A stretch of DNA of 64,000 nucleotides from Clostridiales bacterium (GCA_015055945.1 SVHH01000001.1:62001-126000); one strand, 5' to 3'; numbered from the stretch's first letter, positions 1-9,558 are shown. A program made the numbers and translations. The notes: generated from the letters alone by a model not told the origin.

Positions 1-37
1 CGACTAACTTTCCGTCTCTTTTCCTTACTTGGATCAT
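1..37 (-). CDS. nrdD: N-terminus of ATP-cone ribonucleotide reductase, probably anaerobic NrdD (partial, runs off left edge)
   Basis: Reverse strand ATG at 37 with GGAGG SD; reads MIQVRKRDGKLV..., the typical ATP-cone start (xVxKRDG). Only 12 codons visible. Confidence 0.6.
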   Translation of the reverse strand, partial: MIQVRKRDGKLV

Positions 38-125
38 AATATTTCCTCCGTTTGTTGATTTTTTTAGTGATAATTTGTGAGTGTATTTACTATACCACAC
101 TATATGCTGTCTTGTCAACGGTTTA

Positions 126-173
126 TCACAATATTTTGTAAAATTTTTTTACTTAAAACACAACATCTTGTGG
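126..173. promoter_or_regulatory. Pair of NrdR-box-like palindromes
   Basis: tcacaatattttgtaa (126-141) and acacaacatcttgtgg (158-173), spaced 32 bp start to start; about 12/16 and 13/16 matches to ACACwATATATwGTGT; upstream of the nrdD-like start. Confidence 0.55.
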
Positions 174-177
174 TTTA

Positions 178-217
178 TACAAAAAAGCCTTCCCTTGAAC
201 AGAGAAGACTTTTTATC
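178..217. terminator. Bidirectional terminator-like hairpin
   Basis: aaaaaagccttccctt-gaac-agagaagactttttt imperfect stem with A/T flanks. Confidence 0.5.
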
Positions 218-490
218 GAATAATTTGTCAAATACAAGCGAAAACTCACTTTTGTAAAGATTTAGTTTTAAAACAAGATGTTGTGTTTTGCCACTATATA
301 TATTATATATAATGTATGCCACTACAAAATCTCAATCTAAGACAATTTCGCCTTTTTCTATATTATACTACAAAGTAAAATTTTTTGCATTAAAATTAAG
401 CAAAGTTTAAAAAATATTTTTGGCGTTTTTAGTTTAATTTAAGTTGCAATTATTTTAAAAATATATTACAATATTGTGCAGACCAAAGAC

Positions 491-578
491 GGAGAGGTGT
501 CAGAGTGGTCTAATGTGCACGCTTGGAAAGCGTGTATACGGAAACGTATCGGAGGTTCGAATCCTCTCCTCTCCGCCA
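491..578 (+). tRNA. tRNA-Ser (anticodon GGA), CCA encoded
   Basis: ggagagg...cgcttGGAaagcg...long variable arm...ggttcgaatcc...cctctccgCCA; acceptor and T-arm pair. Confidence 0.95.
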
Positions 579-720
579 CACTCAACGCATCGACATAATG
601 TCGGTGCGTTTTTTCGTGTGTCGTCGAGGCTCGCATTCTCACCTACGGTTCGATCCGCTAGCGCGGGACGGCAACCCTTTTGTCGACAATTTGTCGACAT
701 TTCCCCTAAAAGGGGAATTC

Positions 721-736
721 CCTCTCCTCTCCGCCA
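721..736 (+). repeat. Second copy of tRNA-Ser 3' end (cctctcctctccgcca)
   Basis: 16-nt identity to the tRNA-Ser 3' end, followed by its own hairpin + T-run. Confidence 0.85.
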
Positions 737-921
737 ACTAAACGAAAACCCTACACTTTTTGTGTGGGGTTTTTGTTTGGTTTGTGAAAACTTGTAAGGA
801 GAGGATTCGAAACAGCGTTAATAAACGGTAGTCACCTACCGTTTTAGCGATGACCGAAGATTTTTGCAAGGCACTAAGTTGGATTTAATATTTTTTTGCC
901 TTGCAAAAAGCAAGAAAGAAG

Positions 922-938
922 TCCTCTCCTCTCCGCCA
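922..938 (+). repeat. Third copy of tRNA-Ser 3' end (tcctctcctctccgcca)
   Basis: 17-nt identity to the tRNA-Ser 3' end, followed by atcccccgctttttaggcggggg terminator. Confidence 0.85.
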
Positions 939-981
939 ATTAAAATCCCCCGCTTTTTAGGCGGGGGTTTTGTTTTCTTAA

Positions 982-1010
982 TTGACAAGTATACTTTACT
1001 TTGCTATAAT
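982..1010 (+). promoter_or_regulatory. Sigma-A promoter for CDF transporter
   Basis: TTGACA-N17-TATAAT. Confidence 0.7.
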
Positions 1011-1041
1011 AACTTAAAATCAAACTTTTTTTGGAGCAAAG

Positions 1042-2166
1042 ATGTTAGATATTGATAATAAAAACCGAACTAACAGCGGTAATATTGCAAGCATTGTTGG
1101 TATTTTAGTTAATATTTTGCTGGCGGGCGTAAAAGTTTTAGTAGGGCTAATATTTGGTGTAATTTCACTTTTTGCGGACGGTTTAAATAACTTTACCGAT
1201 TGCGGAAGCAGTATAATTTCGCTAATATCTTTTAAGTTATCGTCAAAGCCCGCCGATAAAGAACACCCCTTTGGGCACGAGCGCATCGAATATATTTGCT
1301 CTATCGTGGTTGCATTTATAATTTTACTTATTGCAATAAGTATTGCGATTGAATCGGTAAATAAAATTATTGCCCCGCCCGAAGTTAGTTTTTCTATTTG
1401 GATAGTGCTTGCGCTCGTTTTATCCGTATGCGCAAAGTTGGGCTTATACTTTTACTATAAAACGGTTGCAAAGAAGTTAAATTCTTCAATACTAAAAGCG
1501 GCAGCGGTTGACAGTTTAACCGACTGCATATCTACTTCAACCGTATTTGTTTCGCTTATCGTTGGTTTAATCTTTAATATCAACATAGACGGTTACGCGG
1601 GCGTTGCGGTGTCTATCTTTATCGGTTTTTCCGCCGTTAATATTCTTAAAGAAGTATTTTCAGTTTTAATCGGTAAAGCACCCGACAACGAACTTTTACT
1701 TGAGATAAAACAAAAAATTCTTTCCTACCCTGGTGTTTTGGGTGTGCACGATATTTCCGTTTACAGTTACGGCCCTAACAAATATTTTGCAAGCGTTCAT
1801 GTGGAAGTTGACGCCGCTCAAGACGTTTTGACTTCACACGAACTTATTGACGACATTGAAAAGGACTTTCTAAAAACTACTGGTATAATGCTTACCGGGC
1901 ATTTAGACCCGATAGTTACAAACGACGAGCGCGTAAATACTCTAAAAAAGCAGGTTGAAGATATCGTTAAAAAAATTGACCCGACCTTTTCTATTCACGA
2001 CTTTAGAATGGTTTTTGGCGTAAACACAACCAACGTGCTTTTCGACCTTGCTATCCCCTACGACAGCAAGATGACCAAAGATGAAATAAAAAATATTCTT
2101 GAAAAAGAAATAACGGCAATTAACAGTCAATACTGTTTAGTTTTAACTATTGAACATTGTATTTAA
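1042..2166 (+). CDS. Cation diffusion facilitator (CDF) family transporter
   Basis: 374 aa; ISLFADGLNNFTDCGSSIISL and HPFGHERIEY motifs; C-terminal cytoplasmic domain. Confidence 0.9.
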   Translation: MLDIDNKNRTNSGNIASIVGILVNILLAGVKVLVGLIFGVISLFADGLNNFTDCGSSIISLISFKLSSKPADKEHPFGHERIEYICSIVVAFIILLIAISIAIESVNKIIAPPEVSFSIWIVLALVLSVCAKLGLYFYYKTVAKKLNSSILKAAAVDSLTDCISTSTVFVSLIVGLIFNINIDGYAGVAVSIFIGFSAVNILKEVFSVLIGKAPDNELLLEIKQKILSYPGVLGVHDISVYSYGPNKYFASVHVEVDAAQDVLTSHELIDDIEKDFLKTTGIMLTGHLDPIVTNDERVNTLKKQVEDIVKKIDPTFSIHDFRMVFGVNTTNVLFDLAIPYDSKMTKDEIKNILEKEITAINSQYCLVLTIEHCI

Positions 2167-2189
2167 AGACAATAATGATTTATTTAAAA

Positions 2190-2224
2190 ATTAAAAGCAC
2201 GGATGCTGTCCGTGCTTTTTTTGT
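2190..2224 (+). terminator. Intrinsic terminator
   Basis: aaaagcacggatgctgtccgtgctttttttg. Confidence 0.85.
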
Positions 2225-2233
2225 TGTCAAAAT

Positions 2234-2746
2234 TTATTTTTCGACTAAATATCCTTTTTCTTTAAGTGCTTTTTCTATATTATCCAAAACAACTTTATTT
2301 TCCGCGCGTACCGTGTGAAAATGTCTACCACCAGTAATGTTCATAAGTTCGGCTGAAGTGCCACTCTTAACCGTTTCAATAAACTTTCCCACTTGTTTTT
2401 CCGTCAAAATATTAAGCGGAGCGGAAATTTTACCATAAACGTCGTGCATAATGAAAACGTCAGCAGCAGTACCGCCGCATTGAACTATCGTCAAAAGTTC
2501 GTCTTCCGTGCTATTTTTATCGTGATACACTTCAAACACACGCTCTAACAAGGGTGATTTTTTGAGTAAATATCCATAATGCGTAGAAACTATTGTGTAA
2601 CCAAGTTTTCTTAAATACGCAATGTCTTGTACAATAATTTGTCTTGAAACACCGTACTTTTCTGAAAGAAAATCGCCAGTAATCGCACGTTTTTGAGATG
2701 CCAATAATGCTGCTATTTCTTTTTTTCTATCTTTTGAATTCATCAT
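2234..2746 (-). CDS. niaR: Niacin-responsive transcriptional repressor NiaR (HTH + 3H domain)
   Basis: HTH (DFLSEKYGVSRQIIVQDIAYLRKLGY) plus C-terminal 3H-like domain with conserved His; downstream of nad genes. Confidence 0.85.
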   Translation of the reverse strand: MMNSKDRKKEIAALLASQKRAITGDFLSEKYGVSRQIIVQDIAYLRKLGYTIVSTHYGYLLKKSPLLERVFEVYHDKNSTEDELLTIVQCGGTAADVFIMHDVYGKISAPLNILTEKQVGKFIETVKSGTSAELMNITGGRHFHTVRAENKVVLDNIEKALKEKGYLVEK

Positions 2747-2760
2747 TCTCTCCCTTTTTG

Positions 2761-4875
2761 TTACACAGCGTGCAAGTTTTTTAGCGATAAGTCAAGTATC
2801 GGCGACGAATGAGTGAGCGCACCGCTTGAAATATAATCAACACCAATATCGGTTAGTTTTGCCACGTTTTCTTTAGTAACGTTGCCGCTGCACTCTGTTT
2901 CAGCCTTACCCTTGCAAAGTTGAACGGCAATTTTCATATCTTCAATGCTCATGTTATCGAGCATAATAATATCTGCACCTGCTTCTAAGGCTTCTTTAAG
3001 CATATCTAAGTTTTCAACTTCCACTTCGATTTTTCTAACGAACGGTGCGTATTCTTTAGCCATTTTAATTGCTTCTTTTACACCACCTGCCGCACCGATA
3101 TGATTATCTTTAAGCAAAATGCCGTCGCTTAAATTATACCTATGGTTGTAACCACCACCCACTTTAACAGCGTACTTTTCAAATACTCTCATATTCGGAG
3201 TGGTTTTTCTAGTATCTAAAAGTTTGGTTGAAGTACCTTCTAAAAGTTTTGCAATGGTCTTTGTGTAAGTAGCAATACCGCTCATTCTTTGAAGATAATT
3301 AAGCGCAGTTCTTTCACCTGAAAGCAACACTCTAATATCCCCACGAACAAACCCGATTTTTTGTCCTTTTTTAACTTCATCACCATCTTTTACAACAAAC
3401 ACAGACTTAGTATCCTTATCAAGAAGTTCAAAAACCCTTGCAAAAACGTCAAGCCCAGCAATTATACCGTCTTGCTTTGCAATCAAATCAACTTCACCCA
3501 AGCAATATTCGCGCATAACTGAATTTGTGGTAATATCTTCACTTGTAATGTCTTCTTTAAGCGCGCTTAAAATTAAATCGTCCGCATTTACTTTCATGCT
3601 TATATTATTCATAGTTTTCTTTCCTTTTTTTATAGCCGCTAACACAGCCCTTTTGTATTCTTCTTCAAAATTTTGATAAAGCGTGGGATGAAGTTCAAAC
3701 TCGATTTCTTCCGCTTTCGTATAATTTTTTATAATGTCTTTCGCTGCTCGTTTTGCAAAAACAAGGCTCTCAAGCAATGAATTACTTGCCAAACGATTTT
3801 TTCCGTGAACACCGTTACACGAAGTTTCACCCACCGCGTACAACCTATCCATAGAAGTTTTACTGTCTAAATCAACGTCTATACCACCCATAAAGTAGTG
3901 TTGCGCTGGAACGACGGGTATACATTCTTTGGTAACGTCATAGCCCGCATCCAAACAATATTCGTAAATGTGCTGAAAGTGCTCTTTAATCACCTTCTGG
4001 GGAATAGGTTTCATTGACAACCAAACGTGCTTACTTCCTTCCTTTTCCATTTCCTTGAAAATGGCTTTTGTAACGACGTCTCTCGGAAGAAGTTCATCAA
4101 CAAACCTTTCGCCTTTGCCGTTTAAAAGTATCGCACCTTCCCCTCTAACAGACTCTGAAATAAGAAACTTTCTTCCGTTTGTCTTTTCATAAAAAGTAGT
4201 GGGATGTATTTGAATATAGTCTATATTTTCTATTCTTATATTGTTTTTTAAAGCGATAGCAAGCGCATCACCTTTAATGTGTCGATAATTAGTAGAATGT
4301 TCATAAAGCCCACCAACACCGCCGGTTGCAAACACCGTATAGTCGGCAAAAATTTTTGAATACTCCCCGTCTTTATCTCGACCAATTACACCGTAACAAG
4401 TATTTTTCTTACTGATGACGTCAACCATTGTGTAATTTTCAATAAGCGTTACGTTTTTGAGATTTTTTACCGCATCTAATAGATGTGAAGTTATCTCTTT
4501 GCCTGTTTCGTCTTGATGAAATAAAATTCTCGGTTTAGAGTGTGCACCTTCCTTGGTGTAAGCAAAATCTTTACCGTCCTTTTCAAAGCGCACGCCGTAA
4601 GAAACGATTTCATCAATAACTTCTCGTGAAGATCGTATCATTATATCAACCGACGCTTTCCTATTTTCATAATGGCCAGCGCGCATCGTGTCTTCAAAAA
4701 AGGAATCGTAATCATCTTTATCCCTTAAAACACAAATACCGCCTTGCGCCAAAAACGAATCACTTTTTTCAGCCTTGTCTTTACTTATTACTATTATGTT
4801 TTTATCTTTTGGCAAACTCAGTGCAGTAAAAAGTCCCGCAGCACCGCTACCTACTATTAGAATATCCGTTTTCAT
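2761..4875 (-). CDS. nadB-nadC: Fused L-aspartate oxidase (NadB) - quinolinate phosphoribosyltransferase (NadC)
   Basis: 704 aa; residues 1-~420 NadB (GSGAAGLFTALSL, RLASNSLLESLVFAKRAA); ~422-704 NadC (LDTRKTTPNMRVFEKYAVKVGGGYNHRYNLSDGILLKDNH). Confidence 0.93.
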   Translation of the reverse strand: MKTDILIVGSGAAGLFTALSLPKDKNIIVISKDKAEKSDSFLAQGGICVLRDKDDYDSFFEDTMRAGHYENRKASVDIMIRSSREVIDEIVSYGVRFEKDGKDFAYTKEGAHSKPRILFHQDETGKEITSHLLDAVKNLKNVTLIENYTMVDVISKKNTCYGVIGRDKDGEYSKIFADYTVFATGGVGGLYEHSTNYRHIKGDALAIALKNNIRIENIDYIQIHPTTFYEKTNGRKFLISESVRGEGAILLNGKGERFVDELLPRDVVTKAIFKEMEKEGSKHVWLSMKPIPQKVIKEHFQHIYEYCLDAGYDVTKECIPVVPAQHYFMGGIDVDLDSKTSMDRLYAVGETSCNGVHGKNRLASNSLLESLVFAKRAAKDIIKNYTKAEEIEFELHPTLYQNFEEEYKRAVLAAIKKGKKTMNNISMKVNADDLILSALKEDITSEDITTNSVMREYCLGEVDLIAKQDGIIAGLDVFARVFELLDKDTKSVFVVKDGDEVKKGQKIGFVRGDIRVLLSGERTALNYLQRMSGIATYTKTIAKLLEGTSTKLLDTRKTTPNMRVFEKYAVKVGGGYNHRYNLSDGILLKDNHIGAAGGVKEAIKMAKEYAPFVRKIEVEVENLDMLKEALEAGADIIMLDNMSIEDMKIAVQLCKGKAETECSGNVTKENVAKLTDIGVDYISSGALTHSSPILDLSLKNLHAV

Positions 4876-4877
4876 TT

Positions 4878-5789
4878 CTACTTTGCTAGTTCCAACATCC
4901 TATCAAGCGGTTTTAACGCTTTAATTCTATCTTGTTCGTCAATAATAATTTCATTTTTACCGCTGATAAGTACTTCAATAATCTTTTCAAGCGTATTCTT
5001 CTTCATATCTTCACATATGGGCATAGGATTAACAAACACAAACTTCTTATCTGGGTTATCTTTTTGAAGTTGATATAAAACACCTACTTCCGTACAAATA
5101 ATAAATTCTTTATTATCGCTATTTTTAGCAAAACTGATAATGCCCGCCGTACTGCCGATATAATCTGCAAGATTTAAAACTTCTTTAGTACATTCGGGAT
5201 GAGCAAGAACGAGCGCGTTAGGATAAAGTGCTTTTTGTGCTTTAACTTGCTCAGCCGTCATAACCTTATGTCGCGGACAAAAACCGTCGTTTAAGATAAC
5301 GTTCTTTTCAGGCACTTGCTCTTTTACGTAACGCCCAAGATTTTGGTCGGGTATAAAGAATATATTTTTATTCGGAAGTGCTTTAACGATTTTTACCGCA
5401 TTAGAAGACGTTACACAAACGTCGCTTTGCGTTTTTAGTTTCAATACGGAATTTACGTAACAAACGACTGCTAAATCATCATATTCTTTTCTAAGCCTTT
5501 CAATCTCACCGTCTTTTACCATGTGTGCCATCGGGCAATCAGCGGTTATATCAGGCATTAAAACTGTCTTTTGCGGATTAATAATCTTTGCGCTTTCTCC
5601 CATAAAAGAGACCCCGCAAAAAACGATTTTATCTTCCTTAATTTCTTTGGCAATCTTTGCAAGATAAAAAGAATCTCCTATATAATCGGCAATTTCTTGA
5701 ATTTCATCCGAGCAATAATAATGAGCCAAAATAACTGCATTTTTTTCCTTTTTCAAAAGTTCAATTTTCTTCACTAAATCACTTTTCAT
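4878..5789 (-). CDS. nadA: Quinolinate synthase NadA
   Basis: 303 aa; AHYYCSDEIQEIADYIGDS; conserved Cys residues. Confidence 0.95.
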   Translation of the reverse strand: MKSDLVKKIELLKKEKNAVILAHYYCSDEIQEIADYIGDSFYLAKIAKEIKEDKIVFCGVSFMGESAKIINPQKTVLMPDITADCPMAHMVKDGEIERLRKEYDDLAVVCYVNSVLKLKTQSDVCVTSSNAVKIVKALPNKNIFFIPDQNLGRYVKEQVPEKNVILNDGFCPRHKVMTAEQVKAQKALYPNALVLAHPECTKEVLNLADYIGSTAGIISFAKNSDNKEFIICTEVGVLYQLQKDNPDKKFVFVNPMPICEDMKKNTLEKIIEVLISGKNEIIIDEQDRIKALKPLDRMLELAK

Positions 5790-5825
5790 TCACATTATGC
5801 CCCATTTTAAATTTAATTCAAAATT

Positions 5826-5855
5826 ATTATAACATTTGTAAAGTTTTTATGTCAA
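5826..5855 (-). promoter_or_regulatory. Sigma-A promoter for nadA operon
   Basis: Reverse strand TTGACA-N18-TATAAT. Confidence 0.7.
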
Positions 5856-5938
5856 CTTTTAATCAATTAAAATAATGAATATTTTTCGCCATTATTTGAA
5901 TATATTCATTTTATAGTTATTTGTACCTAAATTTAATA

Positions 5939-5970
5939 AAAAAGCACTGTACCGTTTCGGCACAATGCTA
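5939..5970 (-). terminator. Terminator-like hairpin
   Basis: Reverse strand gcattgtgccgaaacggtacagtgcttttt. Confidence 0.6.
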
Positions 5971-6001
5971 ATATCTTTTGTCGTTTAGTTGTAAACAAAA
6001 A

Positions 6002-6036
6002 AAAACACAAGCACTTGTTTGTGCTTGTGTTTTTTT
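6002..6036 (-). terminator. Terminator directly after tRNA-Leu
   Basis: aaacacaagcac-ttgttt-gtgcttgtgtttttt. Confidence 0.85.
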
Positions 6037-6118
6037 GGTGTGAAGGATGGGACTTGAACCCACACGGATAACCATACGCCCCTCAAACGTACGCGTCTGC
6101 CAATTCCGCCACCCTCAC
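6036..6118 (-). tRNA. tRNA-Leu (anticodon GAG), CCA encoded
   Basis: Reverse strand GTGAGGG...GGCAGACGCG-TACGT-TTGAGGG-GCGTA...GGTTCAAGTCC...CCTTCACACCA. Confidence 0.93.
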
Positions 6119-6152
6119 GCGTTTCAGCCTTTATATATTACTCAAAATTTAA

Positions 6153-6728
6153 TCATTTGTCAAGGATATTTCCATATAATTTTTTATATTTTGAAAAAGT
6201 TTTTTTAATTTTCTTACCATATTCAAACGTTTCTTTATAAGGAACGACTTTTAAGTTAACACCGTCATCACTATATTCCTTATTTTTAAGCCATTCCCTA
6301 ACCTTTCCTTCCCCAGCATTATATGCGTAAATTGCAGACTCAATATTATTAAACTTATCTATCAAATATTTTAAATAAAAAGTTCCAAAATTGATATTTG
6401 TTTTTGCATCCATTATATCATAACTTTTTACGCCTTTAAGTTTTGCAATATAATCGGCGGTGCTTTTTGTTATTTGCATAAGCCCAAACGCACCCTTATT
6501 GCTAACCGCGCTCTCGTCAAACTCACTTTCAACTTTTATCACTGCAAATATAAGTGCGCTGTCCACCCCGTTTTCTTTTGCGGCGGCAAACACTTCAGTC
6601 TTAAACTTAAGTGGATAGAATAAATTTTTCTCTATTAAATTCACTAAGGACAGTGCTATTACCAAAACCATAATAACAGCACCGATAACCGCCAAAACTC
6701 TGCGGTAGTTCCAAATAGAAAAACGCAT
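6153..6728 (-). CDS. Lytic transglycosylase (SLT domain), membrane anchored
   Basis: 191 aa; ALIFAVIKVESEFDESAVSNKGAFGLMQI...IYAYNAGEGKV. Confidence 0.9.
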   Translation of the reverse strand: MRFSIWNYRRVLAVIGAVIMVLVIALSLVNLIEKNLFYPLKFKTEVFAAAKENGVDSALIFAVIKVESEFDESAVSNKGAFGLMQITKSTADYIAKLKGVKSYDIMDAKTNINFGTFYLKYLIDKFNNIESAIYAYNAGEGKVREWLKNKEYSDDGVNLKVVPYKETFEYGKKIKKTFSKYKKLYGNILDK

Positions 6729-6764
6729 ACAACAAGTATATGCGTTTTATGTCTTTTATAATCA

Positions 6765-8009
6765 TTATTTGCCGTCTAAATCGGGATTAAGCGTTATAAT
6801 GTGCTCGCCCTTAATATCCGTTTCGGAAAATTTTTGGTCTTGCAAAACTGCCGCGCGCTTAACCGAGTGATTGCCGTACTTTGCGCGAATTTTATCCACT
6901 GCCACATCAAGTCTATCTTTTTTTTCTTCCGACACACCGTCAAAATCAAAAGACAACTGCTCCGCACCCACGCTAAACGAACTTACCGCAACGCCAAGCG
7001 CCCTTACGGGGTTTTCCCACTTATAAATTTCAGTAAACATTTTATAGCAAGCGTTTGCTATATCTGAAGCAGAACTTGTTGGAACGCTAAGTTTAACTTG
7101 CTTACCGAAGTTTTTAAGCGAGTTATCGGTAATTGAAAGTTTAACAGTACTTGCCTTGCCCACGCCACTTTCTCTTAATCTTGCCGCAACCGATTCCGCA
7201 AGCAGTAATATAAGCGTTTTTGCCTGCTCGAAAGTATATAAATCACGGTAAGAAGTAAGACTGTTACCTATGCTTTTCACCCCTTCTTCCGCGCGCTTAT
7301 CGGCGACAGGCGTATCATCTTCTCCGCTAGCGTAAACTTTAAGCGTATGCCCCCACACGCCGAGTAGCCGCGTCAAAACACTTTCATCAGTAGTAGCAAT
7401 ATCGCCGATGGTGTGTATACCTATTGAATTTAGTTTGTTTTTTGTTGCTTTGCCTACGTAAAGCAATTCTTCCGCGGGCAAATTCCACACGGTTTTTTTA
7501 TAATTTTCGGGTGAAATAATGGTGATTGCATCGGGTTTTTTCATATCCGAGCCGAGTTTAGCAAACACCTTGTTAAAACTTACGCCTATGCTGACCGTAA
7601 CCCCTATTTCTTCTTTAACCGCCTTGCGAATTTGCTCGGCAACCTGCTCGCCAGAGCCGAAAATTCTAAGGCTGTCGGTAACGTCTAACCAGCACTCGTC
7701 AATACCGAAAGGTTCAATGTGGTCGGTAAAGCGCTCATAAATAGCCCTAACCGCTTTAGAAACCTTTAGATAGGACGGAAAATCAGCGGTAACGGTCATA
7801 AGTTTAGGGCATTTTTTCTTTGCTTGCCACAAAACTTCACCAGTTTTAACACCAAACTCTTTGGCGATTTGGTTTTTAGCCAAAACTATTCCGTGCCTAT
7901 CTTCCACGCTACCGCAAACGGCAAGCGGAACGCTTTTTAAGTCGGGGTTTTTCATTACTTCAACCGACGCGTAAAAGTTATTCAAATCGCTGTGCAAAAT
8001 CGTGCGCAT
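6765..8009 (-). CDS. dinB: DNA polymerase IV (Y-family)
   Basis: LHSDLNNFYASVEV, FGIDECWLDVT; start set at MRTILHSD (ORF opens at 8054). Confidence 0.93.
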   Translation of the reverse strand: MRTILHSDLNNFYASVEVMKNPDLKSVPLAVCGSVEDRHGIVLAKNQIAKEFGVKTGEVLWQAKKKCPKLMTVTADFPSYLKVSKAVRAIYERFTDHIEPFGIDECWLDVTDSLRIFGSGEQVAEQIRKAVKEEIGVTVSIGVSFNKVFAKLGSDMKKPDAITIISPENYKKTVWNLPAEELLYVGKATKNKLNSIGIHTIGDIATTDESVLTRLLGVWGHTLKVYASGEDDTPVADKRAEEGVKSIGNSLTSYRDLYTFEQAKTLILLLAESVAARLRESGVGKASTVKLSITDNSLKNFGKQVKLSVPTSSASDIANACYKMFTEIYKWENPVRALGVAVSSFSVGAEQLSFDFDGVSEEKKDRLDVAVDKIRAKYGNHSVKRAAVLQDQKFSETDIKGEHIITLNPDLDGK

Positions 8010-8194
8010 AACCCCAACCCTTCCTTTTTTCTTTATAAAGTTATTATACCACAATGCCTGATTTTTTACAACGGATAAAATAAAACAACACTAGCATTTT
8101 TGACAATATAAGTTTAGTTTTGCCAAATTATTCTATATAAGCGTTTTTACTTTGCCCTATAATTACACTACTTAAAAATGTATAAGGGGGTAAT

Positions 8195-8926
8195 ATGAAA
8201 CGCGTTCTTGCTTTTATTCTAGCGGTTATCATTACGCTTTGTTCTTTTAGTTTTAACGTAAAGCCAGCGTACGCCGACGCTCTTTTTGCGCGCATAACTA
8301 CTGAAAATACCCCTTTTTATCCAACCGAATCTTCCACTCAGCCGCTCTTTTATTTGCCTTACACCTATTACGTAAAAGTTTTAAGGTCGGGCGAACACTT
8401 TACACACGTGGAGTGTTACGGCGACGGCGACACCGCCGCTATCGACGGTTTTGTTCCTACCGAAATGCTCTTTTTCGACGGTTTAAGCGTTCAAAATCCT
8501 TTCGTTGTTTTGCAACTTACCACAGTAAACACTGCTGTTTTATATGAAGACGCTGCACTTACCAAACAAACCCAATATATTTTTGAAAACCGCAAATTAA
8601 ACTATTACGGTTTTGTTGAAACGTCAAGTGGAAAAGCGTATTTTGTAAGTTATAACGACCGATTAGGTTATATAAAAGAAACAGACGTTTATCCTTTTTC
8701 TATACCCAACCATCCAAACGAACTGACTTTTTTAACACCTGAAGTGCCCGAAACACCGCCAATCGAAAACACACCGCAACAATCTAACAGCGACTTTTTT
8801 GGGTTAAAAGTAGCAATAATAATATGCATATTGTTTGCGGGCGTAGTAGCGCTGTTCTTTGCCCTATCAAAGCACCCCGATAGAAAGGCTGCCGCCACCT
8901 ATTATGATGATAACGAGTATGAATAA
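8195..8926 (+). CDS. Hypothetical exported SH3-like protein with C-terminal TM anchor
   Basis: 243 aa; signal peptide, VLYEDAALTKQTQYIFENRKLNYYGFVETSS...LGYIKETDVY, C-terminal TM then KHPDRK. Confidence 0.7.
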   Translation: MKRVLAFILAVIITLCSFSFNVKPAYADALFARITTENTPFYPTESSTQPLFYLPYTYYVKVLRSGEHFTHVECYGDGDTAAIDGFVPTEMLFFDGLSVQNPFVVLQLTTVNTAVLYEDAALTKQTQYIFENRKLNYYGFVETSSGKAYFVSYNDRLGYIKETDVYPFSIPNHPNELTFLTPEVPETPPIENTPQQSNSDFFGLKVAIIICILFAGVVALFFALSKHPDRKAAATYYDDNEYE

Positions 8927-8933
8927 TTGTTTT

Positions 8934-9461
8934 TTATGCAGATAAACGCATTTTATCTCTAGTAACCTTTGCAGTTGTAGGCTTTTTATAAATACCCTTT
9001 TTAGAGTAACTTTTTTCGTGCGCGATTGTTCTTTTAAGAAGTTCTTTAAAAAAATCAATTTTAAGGCAAGTGCTTTCAAACCATTCATCCGTAGTCCCAC
9101 TCTTTTCAAAGAGTTCAGAAACAACGCTTATTAGTTTAGTCTGTTTTCTAAAATAGGCTCTGCTTTCAAAATCAAAACCTTCAAAATATTCTTTTGGCTT
9201 GCGTTTAAAGTACTTATACTCAATTAAATCTATTTGTTCAAAATCGAGTTTATCTAATACTTCTTCAATCCTAATTTTAAGCGCAAAAAGCGCATCTTTT
9301 TGCTGTGTGTACTCTACTATTCTTTCGCATTGAGTAAGCGCTAAAGAATAATCATTCATAGAAGATAACGCTTTTTTTTCAACTATATCGTCAATTTGGC
9401 TTGCTATAGTTTGCAAATTTGAGTACGCGTAAAGCGCGGTTTTAGCATAATAAACGTTCAT
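8934..9461 (-). CDS. Hypothetical protein, predicted helical; weak resemblance to sigma-region-4-like regulators
   Basis: 175 aa, SD aaggagag upstream; LexA box 98 bp upstream. No confident family. Confidence 0.65.
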   Translation of the reverse strand: MNVYYAKTALYAYSNLQTIASQIDDIVEKKALSSMNDYSLALTQCERIVEYTQQKDALFALKIRIEEVLDKLDFEQIDLIEYKYFKRKPKEYFEGFDFESRAYFRKQTKLISVVSELFEKSGTTDEWFESTCLKIDFFKELLKRTIAHEKSYSKKGIYKKPTTAKVTRDKMRLSA

Positions 9462-9558
9462 TTTTTTCTCTCCTTGTTTGCCCCATTTTTAAGCATAATT
9501 TATTAGCGCCATTATACTTTTGTGAAAATGCATAAGTCAATATTTTATGTCAATAAAA

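Noticed and set aside
288-320. Recurrent TATATAATGTAT-like AT motifs (also ~17005, ~46496, ~53100)
   Set aside because: Simple AT composition and promoter -10 similarity could explain them; no consistent flanks.
500-700. Reverse ORF containing GGEERIRTSDTFPYTRF
   Set aside because: It is the antisense translation of tRNA-Ser, a well-known spurious ORF type.
5826-5855. Possible NiaR operator in the nadA promoter spacer (TACAAATGT)
   Set aside because: I could not match it confidently to a remembered NiaR consensus; needs a motif scan.
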